A DNA stretch of 27,876 bases from Alphaproteobacteria bacterium (GCA_017513365.1 JAFXFY010000141.1:1-27876); one strand, 5' to 3'; shown: positions 5,382-13,482, numbered from the stretch's first letter. The notes: generated from the letters alone by a model not told the origin. Program-made: numbers and translations.

Positions 5382-5780
5382 ATGAAAAAATTAGAATCTG
5401 GTCGTTCAATGGTTGAAATGTTGGGTGTATTGGCTATTATTGGCGTACTCTCCATCGGTGGTATCGCTGGGTACTCTATGGCCATGAACCGTTATCGTGC
5501 CAACGAAGTATTGAATGCCGCTCAAATGTTGTCTGTTGTAGCTCAATCTTCAGTGAATAAAACTGGTGATATGACTGAAACTTTGGAAAGCTTAGGTATT
5601 ACTGGTGCTGATGACAATACGATTCATAATTGTACATTGAGTGCCGATTATGGTTCTCCGGCAGTTGAAGTTACAGGTGACAATTGTGATTTAACAACAA
5701 TTGCCAATATCACAGGTAAAACGCATACGACACATATCATTAATGCGAATGGTCAATTAGGTGATCCCGCTGCAAACTAA
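5382..5780 (+). CDS. Small type IV pilin-like protein
   Basis: A 132-residue prepilin with leader MKKLESG, cut site before RSMVE (Glu at +5), a hydrophobic helix MLGVLAIIGVLSIGGIAGYS and the motif MAMNRYRANEVLNAAQ. The mature part of about 125 residues has a single pair of cysteines (in NCTLSADYG and DNCDL), like the disulfide loop of many major pilins or GspG-type pseudopilins. It is the shortest of the three pilin-like proteins here and carries no extra domain, so it is the best candidate for a major subunit. AAAGGA lies about 9 nt before the ATG. Expression probably passes through the structured RNA and terminator upstream, and a CtrA-like box lies above the promoter. No pilus assembly ATPase or prepilin peptidase gene is in the window. 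Confidence 0.85.
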   Translation: MKKLESGRSMVEMLGVLAIIGVLSIGGIAGYSMAMNRYRANEVLNAAQMLSVVAQSSVNKTGDMTETLESLGITGADDNTIHNCTLSADYGSPAVEVTGDNCDLTTIANITGKTHTTHIINANGQLGDPAAN

Positions 5781-5789
5781 CCCCATAAC

Positions 5790-5864
5790 CTAAACCACAT
5801 TTTGCCTTTTTATCGGTTTTTGGCTGTGGTTTAGACGGAGCAACCCAAAAAACAAAAACCGATA
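5790..5864 (+). other. Structured 3' region of the pilin mRNA with alternative hairpins
   Basis: CTAAACCACA (5790-5799) pairs perfectly with TGTGGTTTAG (5825-5834). Within its loop TATCGGTTTTTG (5811-5822) is perfectly complementary to CAAAAACCGATA (5853-5864), so the two helices interlock (pseudoknot) or exclude one another. It lies between the pilin stop codon and its terminator. Confidence 0.6.
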
Positions 5865-5870
5865 CCTCTT

Positions 5871-5930
5871 GTGCCAATGCTTAATTTTTTTTCTTGATTT
5901 AATTTTGTCGTAAGCGTTGGCACCTTTTTT
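5871..5930 (+). terminator. Terminator of the small pilin gene
   Basis: GTGCCAATGCTTA (5871-5883) pairs with TAAGCGTTGGCAC (5911-5923), 13 bp with one wobble, then CTTTTTT. The 27-nt loop is unusually long and T-rich. Confidence 0.75.
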
Positions 5931-6000
5931 ATATCCAAAGAATAGTCAGCTAGTGTCATTAAAAATTAATAAAATAGAGTATAAAAAATTATTTTTCCTC

Positions 6001-6029
6001 TTGCATTTATTTTTGTGACGTGCTTAAAT
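6001..6029 (+). promoter_or_regulatory. Promoter of the DsbA-like gene
   Basis: TTGCAT (6001-6006), 17 nt, TTAAAT (6024-6029); leader of about 39 nt. GTGTCATT (5953-5960) recurs in inverted form as AATGACAC (6027-6034) over the -10/start region, a possible pair of regulator half-sites. Confidence 0.5.
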
Positions 6030-6074
6030 GACACCGCTAACGATATTTTTTAATACTTAATATGGAGAAAAGTT

Positions 6075-6944
6075 ATGAATTCTAAACCAGCTCATACACA
6101 TACAAAAGACGAAGCTTGCAAATGTGGTGAAAATTGCACTTGCTGTACGTCTTCTTGTTTTTCTAAATACTTAACACCGGCTGCTATCTTGGCAAGTGCT
6201 ATTTTGATTTCCGGTTCTATTTTATCCACGGTATCTAATAAACCATGTGATAAAATGGCTCATCAAATGAGAGGTCCGTCACAGGCTCAACAAGAAATAG
6301 TTATCAGAGACTACATTACAAAAAATCCGACTGTCATTATCAATGCATTGGATAAACATTATCAAGCTGAACAAGCTAAAGCTAAAAATGCTCAACCAGC
6401 TCCGCAAACTGAAGCTGATAAAGCTTTGGTTGATGAAATTTTAGCCGATAAAACGAACCATGTTTTGGGTAATCCGAACGGTAAATTTGTTATCATTGAG
6501 TTCTTTGACTATCAATGTGGTTGGTGTAAAAAAACAAACAAAGAAATTTCTGCCGTGTTAAAAGATGCTCCAAACATTCGTTGGGTATTAATGGATACGC
6601 CAATTTTTGGTGAAGCCAGTGAACAAATCGCTCGTTTTGCTATGGCTGCCGGTAAACAAGGTAAATTTAAAGAATACCATGAAGCTATCGGTAATGCAAA
6701 AGGCAAATTGGACAAAGACGCTTTGATTAAATTGGGTAAAGATTTGAAACTCAACACAAAACGTTTGGCTGCTGATGCCGAAAGTCAACAAGTAAAAGAT
6801 AAATTGGCTAACAATCAAAAATATGCTCGTCAATTGAACATCAATGGTGTTCCAATGTTGATTGTTGATGGTAAAATCAATCCGGGTGCTTTAATCGGTG
6901 ATAGATTAGCTGCCGCTGTAGAAGCTTCCAAAGCCAAAAAATAA
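6075..6944 (+). CDS. DsbA/ScsC-like membrane-anchored thiol oxidoreductase with Cys-rich tail
   Basis: A 289-residue protein. Residues 1-32 are a predicted cytosolic tail with six cysteines (15, 17, 21, 23, 24, 28) and two nearby histidines, resembling a small metal-binding knuckle. Residues about 33-53 are one membrane helix. Residues 70-100 match the N-terminal helical segment seen in ScsC/BdbD-type proteins (VIRDYITKNPTVIINAL). Residues 130-289 form the DsbA-type thioredoxin fold: active site C148-GW-C151 in FFDYQCGWCKK, and the cis-proline loop GVP (258-260) in NGVPMLIVDG. It should form or isomerise disulfides in the periplasm; the Cys-rich pilins in this window are plausible clients (inference). 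GGAGAA precedes the ATG. The start is kept because the Cys-rich tail is in frame directly after the ribosome binding site. Confidence 0.85.
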   Translation: MNSKPAHTHTKDEACKCGENCTCCTSSCFSKYLTPAAILASAILISGSILSTVSNKPCDKMAHQMRGPSQAQQEIVIRDYITKNPTVIINALDKHYQAEQAKAKNAQPAPQTEADKALVDEILADKTNHVLGNPNGKFVIIEFFDYQCGWCKKTNKEISAVLKDAPNIRWVLMDTPIFGEASEQIARFAMAAGKQGKFKEYHEAIGNAKGKLDKDALIKLGKDLKLNTKRLAADAESQQVKDKLANNQKYARQLNINGVPMLIVDGKINPGALIGDRLAAAVEASKAKK

Positions 6945-6970
6945 TCCTTTAAACGGATAAAAAAATTAAG

Positions 6971-6998
6971 ACAGAGAGGTATTTCCTCTCTGTTTTTA
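6971..6998 (+). terminator. Intrinsic terminator after the DsbA-like gene
   Basis: ACAGAGAGG (6971-6979), 5-nt loop, CCTCTCTGT (6985-6993), then a T run. Confidence 0.9.
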
Positions 6999-7002
6999 TA
7001 TA

Positions 7003-7031
7003 TTGCATTTTGATTGGAAAGGCCGTACAAT
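7003..7031 (+). promoter_or_regulatory. Promoter predicting a near-leaderless nlpD-like mRNA
   Basis: TTGCAT (7003-7008), 17 nt, TACAAT (7026-7031). The start expected near 7038 leaves about 3 nt before the ATG at 7041; the 9 nt after the -10 contain no ribosome binding site. Confidence 0.65.
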
Positions 7032-7040
7032 ACATTCGTT

Positions 7041-7871
7041 ATGAAAAAAACGGTTGTCATTTTATGTGGTTTAATGTTGGCTGCTTGTAATTCTTACAAA
7101 GTACCGATGGTTCCGACGTATCAACAAATTCCGGTTATACAAGTCAAAAAAGATGATACACTATATTCTTTAGCCCGTCGGTATGATACAACCGTACAAG
7201 AATTGGCCGAAAAAAATAATATTGACGATCCAACTGCTTTGAAAATTGGGCAAGATTTACGATTGCCCAAAGCGGTGCGAGTGGCCTCGTATGAATTAGA
7301 AAAACGACAAACGATTCAAAGTGAGGTAAAAAAGATATCTTCAAAAACGAAAACGGCAAATAAAAAAACGAAATTAACCACGTCTTCCAAACAATCACTA
7401 CAAAAAAATGCACAAGCATCTGTAAAAACGAAAAAAACATACCCTAAGCCAACGCAAAAAATGAAAAAATTGGATAAGCCTTTTGTGGCTACCGGAAAAG
7501 TCAATTTTGCTTGGCCGGTAAAGGGCAAGGTGATTTCTTCGTTCGGTTCTAAAGGTGGTGGCGTTAAAAATGACGGTATTAATATCGCAGCCAAAAAAGG
7601 AACGCCGATTAAATCTGCCGAAGCCGGTATTGTGGTTTATGCCGGTAATGAATTAAAGGGATATGGCAATTTATTGCTTATCCGTCATGAAAAAAACTTT
7701 ATGAGCGCTTATGCTCATGCGGATAAGTTGTTGGTAAAAACTGGTGATGTTGTGGCCAAAGGAGATAAAATTGCCACAGTTGGAACGACGGGAAATGTAA
7801 AACAACCTCAATTACATTTTGAAATTCGTAAAAAAACAAAATCCGTAGATCCAAAAAAATATTTACAATGA
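7041..7871 (+). CDS. NlpD-like LysM/M23-domain lipoprotein
   Basis: A 276-residue precursor starting MKKTVVILCGLMLAAC; Cys16 is the lipidation site. An in-frame ATG nine codons upstream lies inside the promoter and would spoil the signal sequence, so 7041 is preferred. Residues about 33-77 are a LysM domain (VKKDDTLYSLARRYDTTVQE, KIGQDLRLP) that binds peptidoglycan. A Lys/Thr-rich linker follows (about 80-150). Residues 155-276 are an M23/LytM domain ending LHFEIRKKTKSVDPKKYL. The first zinc-ligand motif H-x(3)-D is replaced (NDGINIA), as in NlpD and EnvC, which are inactive hydrolases that activate cell-division amidases. That role is inferred here by analogy. The next promoter starts inside its last codons. 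Confidence 0.82.
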   Translation: MKKTVVILCGLMLAACNSYKVPMVPTYQQIPVIQVKKDDTLYSLARRYDTTVQELAEKNNIDDPTALKIGQDLRLPKAVRVASYELEKRQTIQSEVKKISSKTKTANKKTKLTTSSKQSLQKNAQASVKTKKTYPKPTQKMKKLDKPFVATGKVNFAWPVKGKVISSFGSKGGGVKNDGINIAAKKGTPIKSAEAGIVVYAGNELKGYGNLLLIRHEKNFMSAYAHADKLLVKTGDVVAKGDKIATVGTTGNVKQPQLHFEIRKKTKSVDPKKYLQ

Positions 7872-7890
7872 CATTATCGTGTGATACAAT
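7862..7890 (+). promoter_or_regulatory. Promoter of the Sel1-repeat gene
   Basis: TTTACA (7862-7867), 17 nt, TACAAT (7885-7890). The -35 overlaps the last codons of the NlpD-like gene. The leader of about 30 nt carries GAAGGGGG. Confidence 0.55.
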
Positions 7891-7926
7891 GCCCATATAA
7901 TTATGAATTAACCTGAAGGGGGTCAA

Positions 7927-9330
7927 ATGCCATCTAAATTTATTTTAACCATTTTGGGAACAACTTTTTTTGCCGGTTCTGTATGTGCGGGATTGCCTGA
8001 AGCTATTCGGTCGTATGAAGCCGGTCTGTATGCAGATGCCTTGTCCGAATTTACGTATTTAGCCGATGAACAAGATGCAACGGCTTTGTATTACTTAGGG
8101 CAAATGTACGAAAATGGACAAGGGGTTGAAAAAGATACCACTAAGGCTACCGAATATTATCAAAAAGCCGATGCTTTGGGTAATATGCAAGCGTCCGTTC
8201 AATTGGCTAAAACCGTTTTTTATGATGACACAATTGAAAATAATAAAGAAATTGGGTTAGAATATTTGAAAAAAACGGCCTATAACGGCAGTGCTGATGC
8301 TTTATATGAATTGGGTGAAATTTATCATACCGGGAATGGGGTGGATAAAGATTATTCTTATGCTTTTGGTTATTATTTAATGGCCTCAATGAAAGGGGAA
8401 AAACGGGCTCAACATAAATTGGCTCTTTCTTATATTAATGGGCGAGGTACACCACAAGATTTTGCCAATGGGATTAAATGGTTGGCTCGTTCGGCTAACC
8501 AAGGCTATGTTTTGGCTCAAAAAGAATTGGCCGATTATCAATCTTCGGATAGCAGATTGTTGAATTTGCCGGATGCCTATGCTTGGTATAGTATTATTGC
8601 GGCCTATAACTCTGATGATATTGGAACCGAGGCTGCTAGCCGTCGTGATGAAATTGCCCAAAAAATTTCAAAACAACAAGATGTGTTGTTAAAAAAACAA
8701 TTGGCGGCTCGTAATTGGCGTCCGATTACGCCGGAACAATCGGTATCTAAAGAGGATTTATTAAATACACCTATGCCGATTATCCCCGGTTTTAATGATT
8801 CGGTTACGGTTCAAAAAAGATTGTCCGGTGGGGCTGTATTGTATGCTGATGGGGCTAAATACGGTATTACGCCCGTTATGTTGGAAACAGCCGTTCAAAC
8901 AAAGGATATGACGCAATTAACTAAAACAATTGAAGATGCCGTTAAAAATGGTCATATCGGGGCCTATGCTTATTTGGGTGATTTGTTCCACACTCGTTTT
9001 AACGATGATACCAGTGCCTTTACATGGTATTTAAAGGGGGCAAAGCAAGGAGATGCCTATGCTAAGTATCAATTGGCGAATTTGTATTGTGAAGGGCGTG
9101 GTGTTGAAGCTCCAAATGTTGTAGAATGCTACAAGTGGTTGGTATCTGCCACCAATACAGAGGATGAAACTTTGGGGGCGACAATTGCTCAGGCTATGCG
9201 TGATGTGGAAAGTCAAGCAACTCCTGAGGAAATTGAAGCTGGTAAAACAGCTGCAGCTCAAATGGCTGAAGAGGTAAAGAAAGAAGCACCTAAGCAAAAT
9301 AAAGATAGCGGTGGATTTAATTTCTTCTAA
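7927..9330 (+). CDS. Exported Sel1-like repeat (SLR) protein
   Basis: A 467-residue protein with a signal peptide (MPSKFILTILGTTFFAGSVCA, cut near residue 21). At least six Sel1/TPR-like helical repeats follow in two blocks: residues about 28-215 (units such as ALYYLGQMYENGQGVEKD and ALYELGEIYHTGNGVDKD) and about 343-420 (AYAYLGDLFHTRF, AKYQLANLYCEGRGVE). They are separated by a region of about 90 residues without repeats. The C-terminus is a charged helix ending KDSGGFNFF. SLR proteins are scaffolds for protein-protein contacts; in Proteobacteria several act in envelope or polysaccharide pathways. No enzyme motif is visible. The start has a strong GAAGGGGG site and its own promoter. Confidence 0.82.
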   Translation: MPSKFILTILGTTFFAGSVCAGLPEAIRSYEAGLYADALSEFTYLADEQDATALYYLGQMYENGQGVEKDTTKATEYYQKADALGNMQASVQLAKTVFYDDTIENNKEIGLEYLKKTAYNGSADALYELGEIYHTGNGVDKDYSYAFGYYLMASMKGEKRAQHKLALSYINGRGTPQDFANGIKWLARSANQGYVLAQKELADYQSSDSRLLNLPDAYAWYSIIAAYNSDDIGTEAASRRDEIAQKISKQQDVLLKKQLAARNWRPITPEQSVSKEDLLNTPMPIIPGFNDSVTVQKRLSGGAVLYADGAKYGITPVMLETAVQTKDMTQLTKTIEDAVKNGHIGAYAYLGDLFHTRFNDDTSAFTWYLKGAKQGDAYAKYQLANLYCEGRGVEAPNVVECYKWLVSATNTEDETLGATIAQAMRDVESQATPEEIEAGKTAAAQMAEEVKKEAPKQNKDSGGFNFF

Positions 9331-9351
9331 TTTAGATTAAGACATTTTAAG

Positions 9352-9386
9352 AAAATACCTTACTGATTATCGGTAAGGTATTTTTT
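9352..9386 (+). terminator. Intrinsic terminator after the Sel1-repeat gene
   Basis: AAAATACCTTAC (9352-9363) pairs with GTAAGGTATTTT (9373-9384), 12 bp, 9-nt loop, then T run. Confidence 0.9.
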
Positions 9387-9411
9387 ATATTAATACTTTC
9401 GTATAGTTGGC

Positions 9412-9442
9412 TTGACTAAAGTCAATAGAATGCCAATATATA
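9412..9442 (+). promoter_or_regulatory. Possible promoter of the glycosyltransferase gene
   Basis: TTGACT (9412-9417) with TATATA (9437-9442) at a 19-nt spacing. The spacing is longer than the 17 nt usual in this window, and the leader would be about 95 nt with no obvious hairpin. Confidence 0.3.
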
Positions 9443-9544
9443 GGATGGTAATGCCCGTTGACATAATCGGGCAAGATAATCATCATATAATTGAACGCTT
9501 TTCCCTCAAACGGTCAAATATTTTTTGTATAAGAGGAGAAAAGT

Positions 9545-10501
9545 ATGCCGGCTGTATCCGTCATTATACCTGTTTATAACGTGCAGAAGTATTTAAACAG
9601 ATGTTTAGACAGTGTCTTATTCCAACGATTTCAAGATATTGAAATTATTTGTGTTAATGATGGCTCAATAGATGAGTGTGAACGTATTTTAGCCATTTAT
9701 GCTAAAGAACATAAACACATTAAAGTTATTTCCGGTGAAAATAGAGGGTTATCTGGTGCCAGAAATATCGGATTGGCACAAGCAACGGGAGAATGTATTT
9801 TTTTCTTAGATGCTGATGATGCCATTCATCCGGACTGTTTAGATATTTTATGGACTGTGTTAAATGATAGTGGGGCCGATATGGTTCATTGTCAATTTGA
9901 AAAAACAGACGGATTATCCAGACGATATCAAGATATTGAAACAGATAAAATAACATACCGTTTAATACCATCTTATTGTTTTTCCGGTAAGAAAAATATG
10001 GGATTTAATGTATGGTCTAATTTATATAAACGATCATTATTAGAGGGAATTCAATTTATTGATGGTATTCATTTTGAAGATGTCCCTTTTTTATTGACTG
10101 TATTGGCAAGACATCCAAAAATAGCCTCTGTAGATGAAAAATTATATTTTTATACCATCAATGAAAACTCCATTTCTCATAAACGAGCTAATCCACAACA
10201 AATTAGAGATTATCATACGGGATTAAATTACATTTATCATGTTTATAATCAAGCGGGGTTATTATCTGAATTAGAACGGTTAAAACGTACCTTTATTCCC
10301 GTTATTTTAAAACAACAGCTGGGACGTTGCCAAAGGGCAGACAAAACGATTCAATCAGAGATGTATCGGGCATTTGCTACAGAATTGAAAGATTTGAAAA
10401 CCAAAGGATTACTTGGGTGGAAAGGTCATAAACTACACCGGTATTTTACATATCGGTGGTTGATTATGCCTGAAGAAAGGGAAAATCATACCTCTGTATG
10501 A
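9545..10501 (+). CDS. Family-2 glycosyltransferase
   Basis: A 318-residue GT-A enzyme. The nucleotide-sugar fold is obvious at the N-terminus: VSVIIPVYNVQKYLNRCLDS (4-23), ICVNDGS, GLSGARNIGL, and the metal-binding FLDADD motif near residue 95. The second half (NVWSNLYKRSLL, HFEDVPFLLTVLARHPKI, FYTINENSISHKR) matches the acceptor-side region of cell-surface GT2 enzymes that build LPS or capsule sugars. Sugar and acceptor cannot be read from sequence. No membrane segment is seen. AGAGGAG lies before the ATG. It stands alone between two terminators, next to the MsbA-like flippase gene, consistent with a role in envelope glycolipids. Confidence 0.85.
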   Translation: MPAVSVIIPVYNVQKYLNRCLDSVLFQRFQDIEIICVNDGSIDECERILAIYAKEHKHIKVISGENRGLSGARNIGLAQATGECIFFLDADDAIHPDCLDILWTVLNDSGADMVHCQFEKTDGLSRRYQDIETDKITYRLIPSYCFSGKKNMGFNVWSNLYKRSLLEGIQFIDGIHFEDVPFLLTVLARHPKIASVDEKLYFYTINENSISHKRANPQQIRDYHTGLNYIYHVYNQAGLLSELERLKRTFIPVILKQQLGRCQRADKTIQSEMYRAFATELKDLKTKGLLGWKGHKLHRYFTYRWLIMPEERENHTSV

Positions 10502-10506
10502 TTTTT
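10482..10506 (+). terminator. Terminator overlapping the glycosyltransferase stop codon
   Basis: AAAATCATAC (10482-10491), 4-nt loop, GTATGATTTT (10496-10505), T run to 10506. The stop TGA (10499-10501) is inside the 3' arm. Confidence 0.7.
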
Positions 10507-10780
10507 CCATGACAGAGTTATCTAAATATAATATGCTTTGTAAAAAATATTTTGATAGTTCTTTTAAGCAAACAGCCATTTAATTTTCTGGGTATTTAAA
10601 CGGTTGTTTGATTGTATACTGGTGTATAAGCTTGTCTTTTCTTCTAAAACACATATTTTGTTTTATTGGGTTAGGATATGGAGATATTGTACTGTTATTG
10701 AATTTTTTTAACAATTTAAAAAACGTATTCAATCGGAACGTGTGATTTGTGTCTAAGACAGAAGGCAAATTAAAATTGTC
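10507..10780. other. Intergenic stretch without a convincing gene
   Basis: About 275 nt of AT-rich sequence between the glycosyltransferase and the flippase promoter. On the minus strand an open stretch from about 10790 to 10580 reads ...QDNFNLPSVLDTNHTFRLN..., ending IKQPFKYPEN; there is no start codon with a ribosome binding site and no clear family. It could be the decayed 3' end of an older gene, or chance. No strong hairpin was found. Confidence 0.4.
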
Positions 10781-10809
10781 TTGACAAAAATGGTGAAAAA
10801 AGATAACAT
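10781..10809 (+). promoter_or_regulatory. Strong promoter predicting a leaderless msbA-like mRNA
   Basis: TTGACA (10781-10786), exactly 17 nt, TAACAT (10804-10809), then 6 nt and the ATG at 10816. The geometry is the same as at 4451-4486. No Shine-Dalgarno sequence is present. Confidence 0.7.
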
Positions 10810-10815
10810 AACTAT

Positions 10816-12573
10816 ATGCAAATATTTAAAAGTTTTAAAAATACCTATCTGTTTCAAAATTATTCTAAAATTTATCCGTATGTTCGCCCATACTTAGGGC
10901 GTGCTATTTTGGCAATTTTGGTGACGTTGCCTTTGGGGGCAATGGATGCCGTCATTGCATGGGTTTTAAAACCCTATATGGATATTGTTATGATTGAAAA
11001 AAGTGCTAAAGCGACTTCTTTTTTGCCCCTATTGATTATTATTTTCAGTTTGGCACAAAGTTCGTTAAATTATGCGGCGACCTATTTAAATACGTGGGTT
11101 GGTAATAAAATTACCATGGATTTAAAAAAGGATTTGTTTAAAAAAATGATGCGGTGTGATGCTTCATTTTTTGATAAAACAACTTCTGGTGATGTGATGT
11201 TCCGTTTTAACCAAGATGCTGATATGGCTTGTAGCGGATTATTGAGTAATTTAAAATTATTTACGACTCGTTTATTTTCATCAATTTCATTAATTTTTGT
11301 GTTGATTTATAATTCGTGGCAATTATCCATTATCGCTATTACAGTTTTGTTTGGGGCATTGTATCCATTAACAAAGGTACGTAAAAAAATTAAAGGGATT
11401 ATGGATAAAACGGTGTTTTCCGGCGCTCGTGTGATGACACATTATAATGAAGCGTTTAGTGGCAATCGGGTTGTGTCCTCTTTTAATTTGTATGAATATC
11501 AATCTAATCGTTTTAATGAAACGTTACGAGCCGTTTTCAAATTAGGTATGAACATGACCAAAAAAACGGGCATGTTGACACCAATGATGCATTTTGTTGT
11601 GTCTATCGGGATTGCGGGTGTGATTTGGCTGGGTAGTTATTTAATTACAACCAATCAATTAACGCCTGGTGGGTTTGTATCGTTTATTACGGCTTTGTTA
11701 ATGTTATATCATCCGATTAAATCCATTGGGACAAATTATACCAGTGTGCAAATGTCATTTTTGGCCATTGAACGTGTTTTTGAACGATTGAATGCTGTTC
11801 CTGATATTTGTAGTAAACACAATGCTGTTAAAATCAACGGCATTAAATCGGGGGTAGAATTTGACAATGTTTGTTTTGAATATGAAAAAGGTCGTCCGGT
11901 TTTACAAGATGTTTCATTAACGGTTAAAAAAGGTCAAACAGTTGCTTTCGTCGGTAATTCCGGTGGCGGAAAAAGTACGTTGGTGAATTTGTTGCCTCGT
12001 TTTTATGATGTGAAATCCGGTGCCGTTAAAATAGACGGGCAAGATGTGCGGGATATTGATATAGATTCCTTAAGAGATCAAATTGCCATTGTGTTTCAAG
12101 ATAATGTTTTGTTTGCCGGTACCATTCGTGACAATATTATGTTGGGTAAAGCAACGGCAACTCAACAAGAAATTGACCGAGCCGTTCATAATGCCTGTTT
12201 AGATGAATTTATCGCATCGTTACCAAATGGGTTAGATACCGAAATTGGTGAACGAGGGACTAAATTGTCCGGTGGGCAAAAGCAACGTGTAGCAATTGCT
12301 CGGGCTTTTCTAAAAAATGCGCCGATGGTCATTTTAGATGAAGCCACTTCGGCATTGGATAATAAATCGGAAGAAATTGTTCAGCAAGCTATTTATAATT
12401 TGATGGAAGACAGGACAGTTTTTGTGATTGCACACCGATTGTCTACGGTCAAAAATGCAGATAAAATCGTTGTGATAGATCATGGTGTCGTGCAAGAAAC
12501 CGGAACCCATGAAGAGTTGTTGAATAAACAAAATTCTTTATATGCTTCGTTGTATAATACTCAAATAAAATAG
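10816..12573 (+). CDS. msbA: MsbA-like lipid A/LPS flippase (ABC exporter)
   Basis: A 585-residue half-transporter: an N-terminal six-helix membrane domain (about 28-310, with hydrophobic segments near 30-50, 68-88, 150-185 and 255-300) fused to a nucleotide-binding domain. Visible motifs are Walker A GNSGGGKST (380-388), Q-loop IVFQDN, signature LSGGQKQ (484-490), Walker B MVILDEA (504-510), D-loop SALD and H-loop IAHRLST. Such dimers flip lipid A core or related lipids across the inner membrane using ATP. MsbA is the best match by architecture and by the surrounding LPS genes, but a paralogous lipid or drug exporter cannot be excluded. The ATG at 10816 is backed by the promoter 6 nt upstream. 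It is followed after 21 nt by the DUF1189-like gene, probably co-transcribed. Confidence 0.82.
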   Translation: MQIFKSFKNTYLFQNYSKIYPYVRPYLGRAILAILVTLPLGAMDAVIAWVLKPYMDIVMIEKSAKATSFLPLLIIIFSLAQSSLNYAATYLNTWVGNKITMDLKKDLFKKMMRCDASFFDKTTSGDVMFRFNQDADMACSGLLSNLKLFTTRLFSSISLIFVLIYNSWQLSIIAITVLFGALYPLTKVRKKIKGIMDKTVFSGARVMTHYNEAFSGNRVVSSFNLYEYQSNRFNETLRAVFKLGMNMTKKTGMLTPMMHFVVSIGIAGVIWLGSYLITTNQLTPGGFVSFITALLMLYHPIKSIGTNYTSVQMSFLAIERVFERLNAVPDICSKHNAVKINGIKSGVEFDNVCFEYEKGRPVLQDVSLTVKKGQTVAFVGNSGGGKSTLVNLLPRFYDVKSGAVKIDGQDVRDIDIDSLRDQIAIVFQDNVLFAGTIRDNIMLGKATATQQEIDRAVHNACLDEFIASLPNGLDTEIGERGTKLSGGQKQRVAIARAFLKNAPMVILDEATSALDNKSEEIVQQAIYNLMEDRTVFVIAHRLSTVKNADKIVVIDHGVVQETGTHEELLNKQNSLYASLYNTQIK

Positions 12574-12594
12574 TGGGATAAAAGGAGAGATAAA

Positions 12595-13479
12595 ATGAAA
12601 AAAATGTTAAATTATATTGCTAACGGCAAAGGAATTGGTCTGAAATATTTTACGTTATTTTCAATTTTAGTTTGTATTTTATGTTGGTTTATTTTTTCTT
12701 CCGTTGTTATGAAAAATACACAAACGAATGAACATCTGAATCAGTTTTTCAGTAAAGTGCCAACCTTGGAAATTGCTGATGGTCGTTTGATTGAACCGAA
12801 AAATACCTATTTATCTATCCCGATTGTAGAAGGGTATAGTGATGAATTAATCATTAATACGGTTCCCGAAATACCGGTTAATTTAAATTTTGCGTCGGGT
12901 ATTTATTTATCGTCTGATGCGGTGTATTTTAAGGTACCGGCTTTAGCTAATGATATTCAAGTTATTCAGTGGTCCGAAGTTGGTAATCGCGTCATTGATC
13001 GTGCCGCTTTAGAAAATGGATTGCAGGGGATTATCGGTATTTTTTCTACTTTATTAGCACTGATTTTCTGTTGTATTTTATGGGCCGGATATGTGTTGAT
13101 ACAAATTACGACAAAGTTGTTCTTTTGGGTTTTGGGATATCATACGGGTAAAGGGCAAACGGGTCGTGCTGCAACAGTGTCTTGGATAGGGGTTTTAAGT
13201 GTCAACTTCTTATTGTTATTTGCTTCTTTGCAGCTCAGTATCCCTGTGATATTTATCATGGCAATTGTATTAGCGTTGGCTTTAGTCTTTAAGTCCCCGA
13301 AACAAGAGCAACAATCAGTATCCGGTCATTCATTCTTTGATACAGTACCGGTATCAGAAAAAGAGGTAGAAACACCGGTACAAACACCGGATAAGCCTGT
13401 AAAAGTGGCGAGTAAAAAGAAAAATTTAAAGTTGGCGGAAAAACCACGCAGAGAGCCGACTAAAAAAGTTAAAAAATAA
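12595..13479 (+). CDS. DUF1189-like multi-pass membrane protein
   Basis: A 294-residue protein with one N-terminal membrane helix (about 17-40), a periplasmic segment of about 100 residues, two or three more helices (about 143-170 and 190-230), and a Lys-rich cytosolic tail (KKKNLKLAEKPRREPTKKVKK). The segment FFSKVPTLEIADGRLIEPKN after the first helix resembles the DUF1189 pattern (P-x-x-x-I-x-D-G-x-L), and the rear helix pair also fits; the assignment is from memory and moderate. The function is unknown. Co-transcription with the flippase suggests an envelope role. AAAGGAGA precedes the ATG, and a strong terminator follows. Confidence 0.6.
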   Translation: MKKMLNYIANGKGIGLKYFTLFSILVCILCWFIFSSVVMKNTQTNEHLNQFFSKVPTLEIADGRLIEPKNTYLSIPIVEGYSDELIINTVPEIPVNLNFASGIYLSSDAVYFKVPALANDIQVIQWSEVGNRVIDRAALENGLQGIIGIFSTLLALIFCCILWAGYVLIQITTKLFFWVLGYHTGKGQTGRAATVSWIGVLSVNFLLLFASLQLSIPVIFIMAIVLALALVFKSPKQEQQSVSGHSFFDTVPVSEKEVETPVQTPDKPVKVASKKKNLKLAEKPRREPTKKVKK

Positions 13480-13482
13480 CAT

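Noticed and set aside
10580..10790. Minus-strand open stretch (LPSVLDTNHTFRLN...) as a gene or glycosyltransferase remnant
   Set aside because: No start codon with a ribosome binding site; similarity to a glycosyltransferase C-terminus is only an impression, so it is mentioned as part of the intergenic entry only.
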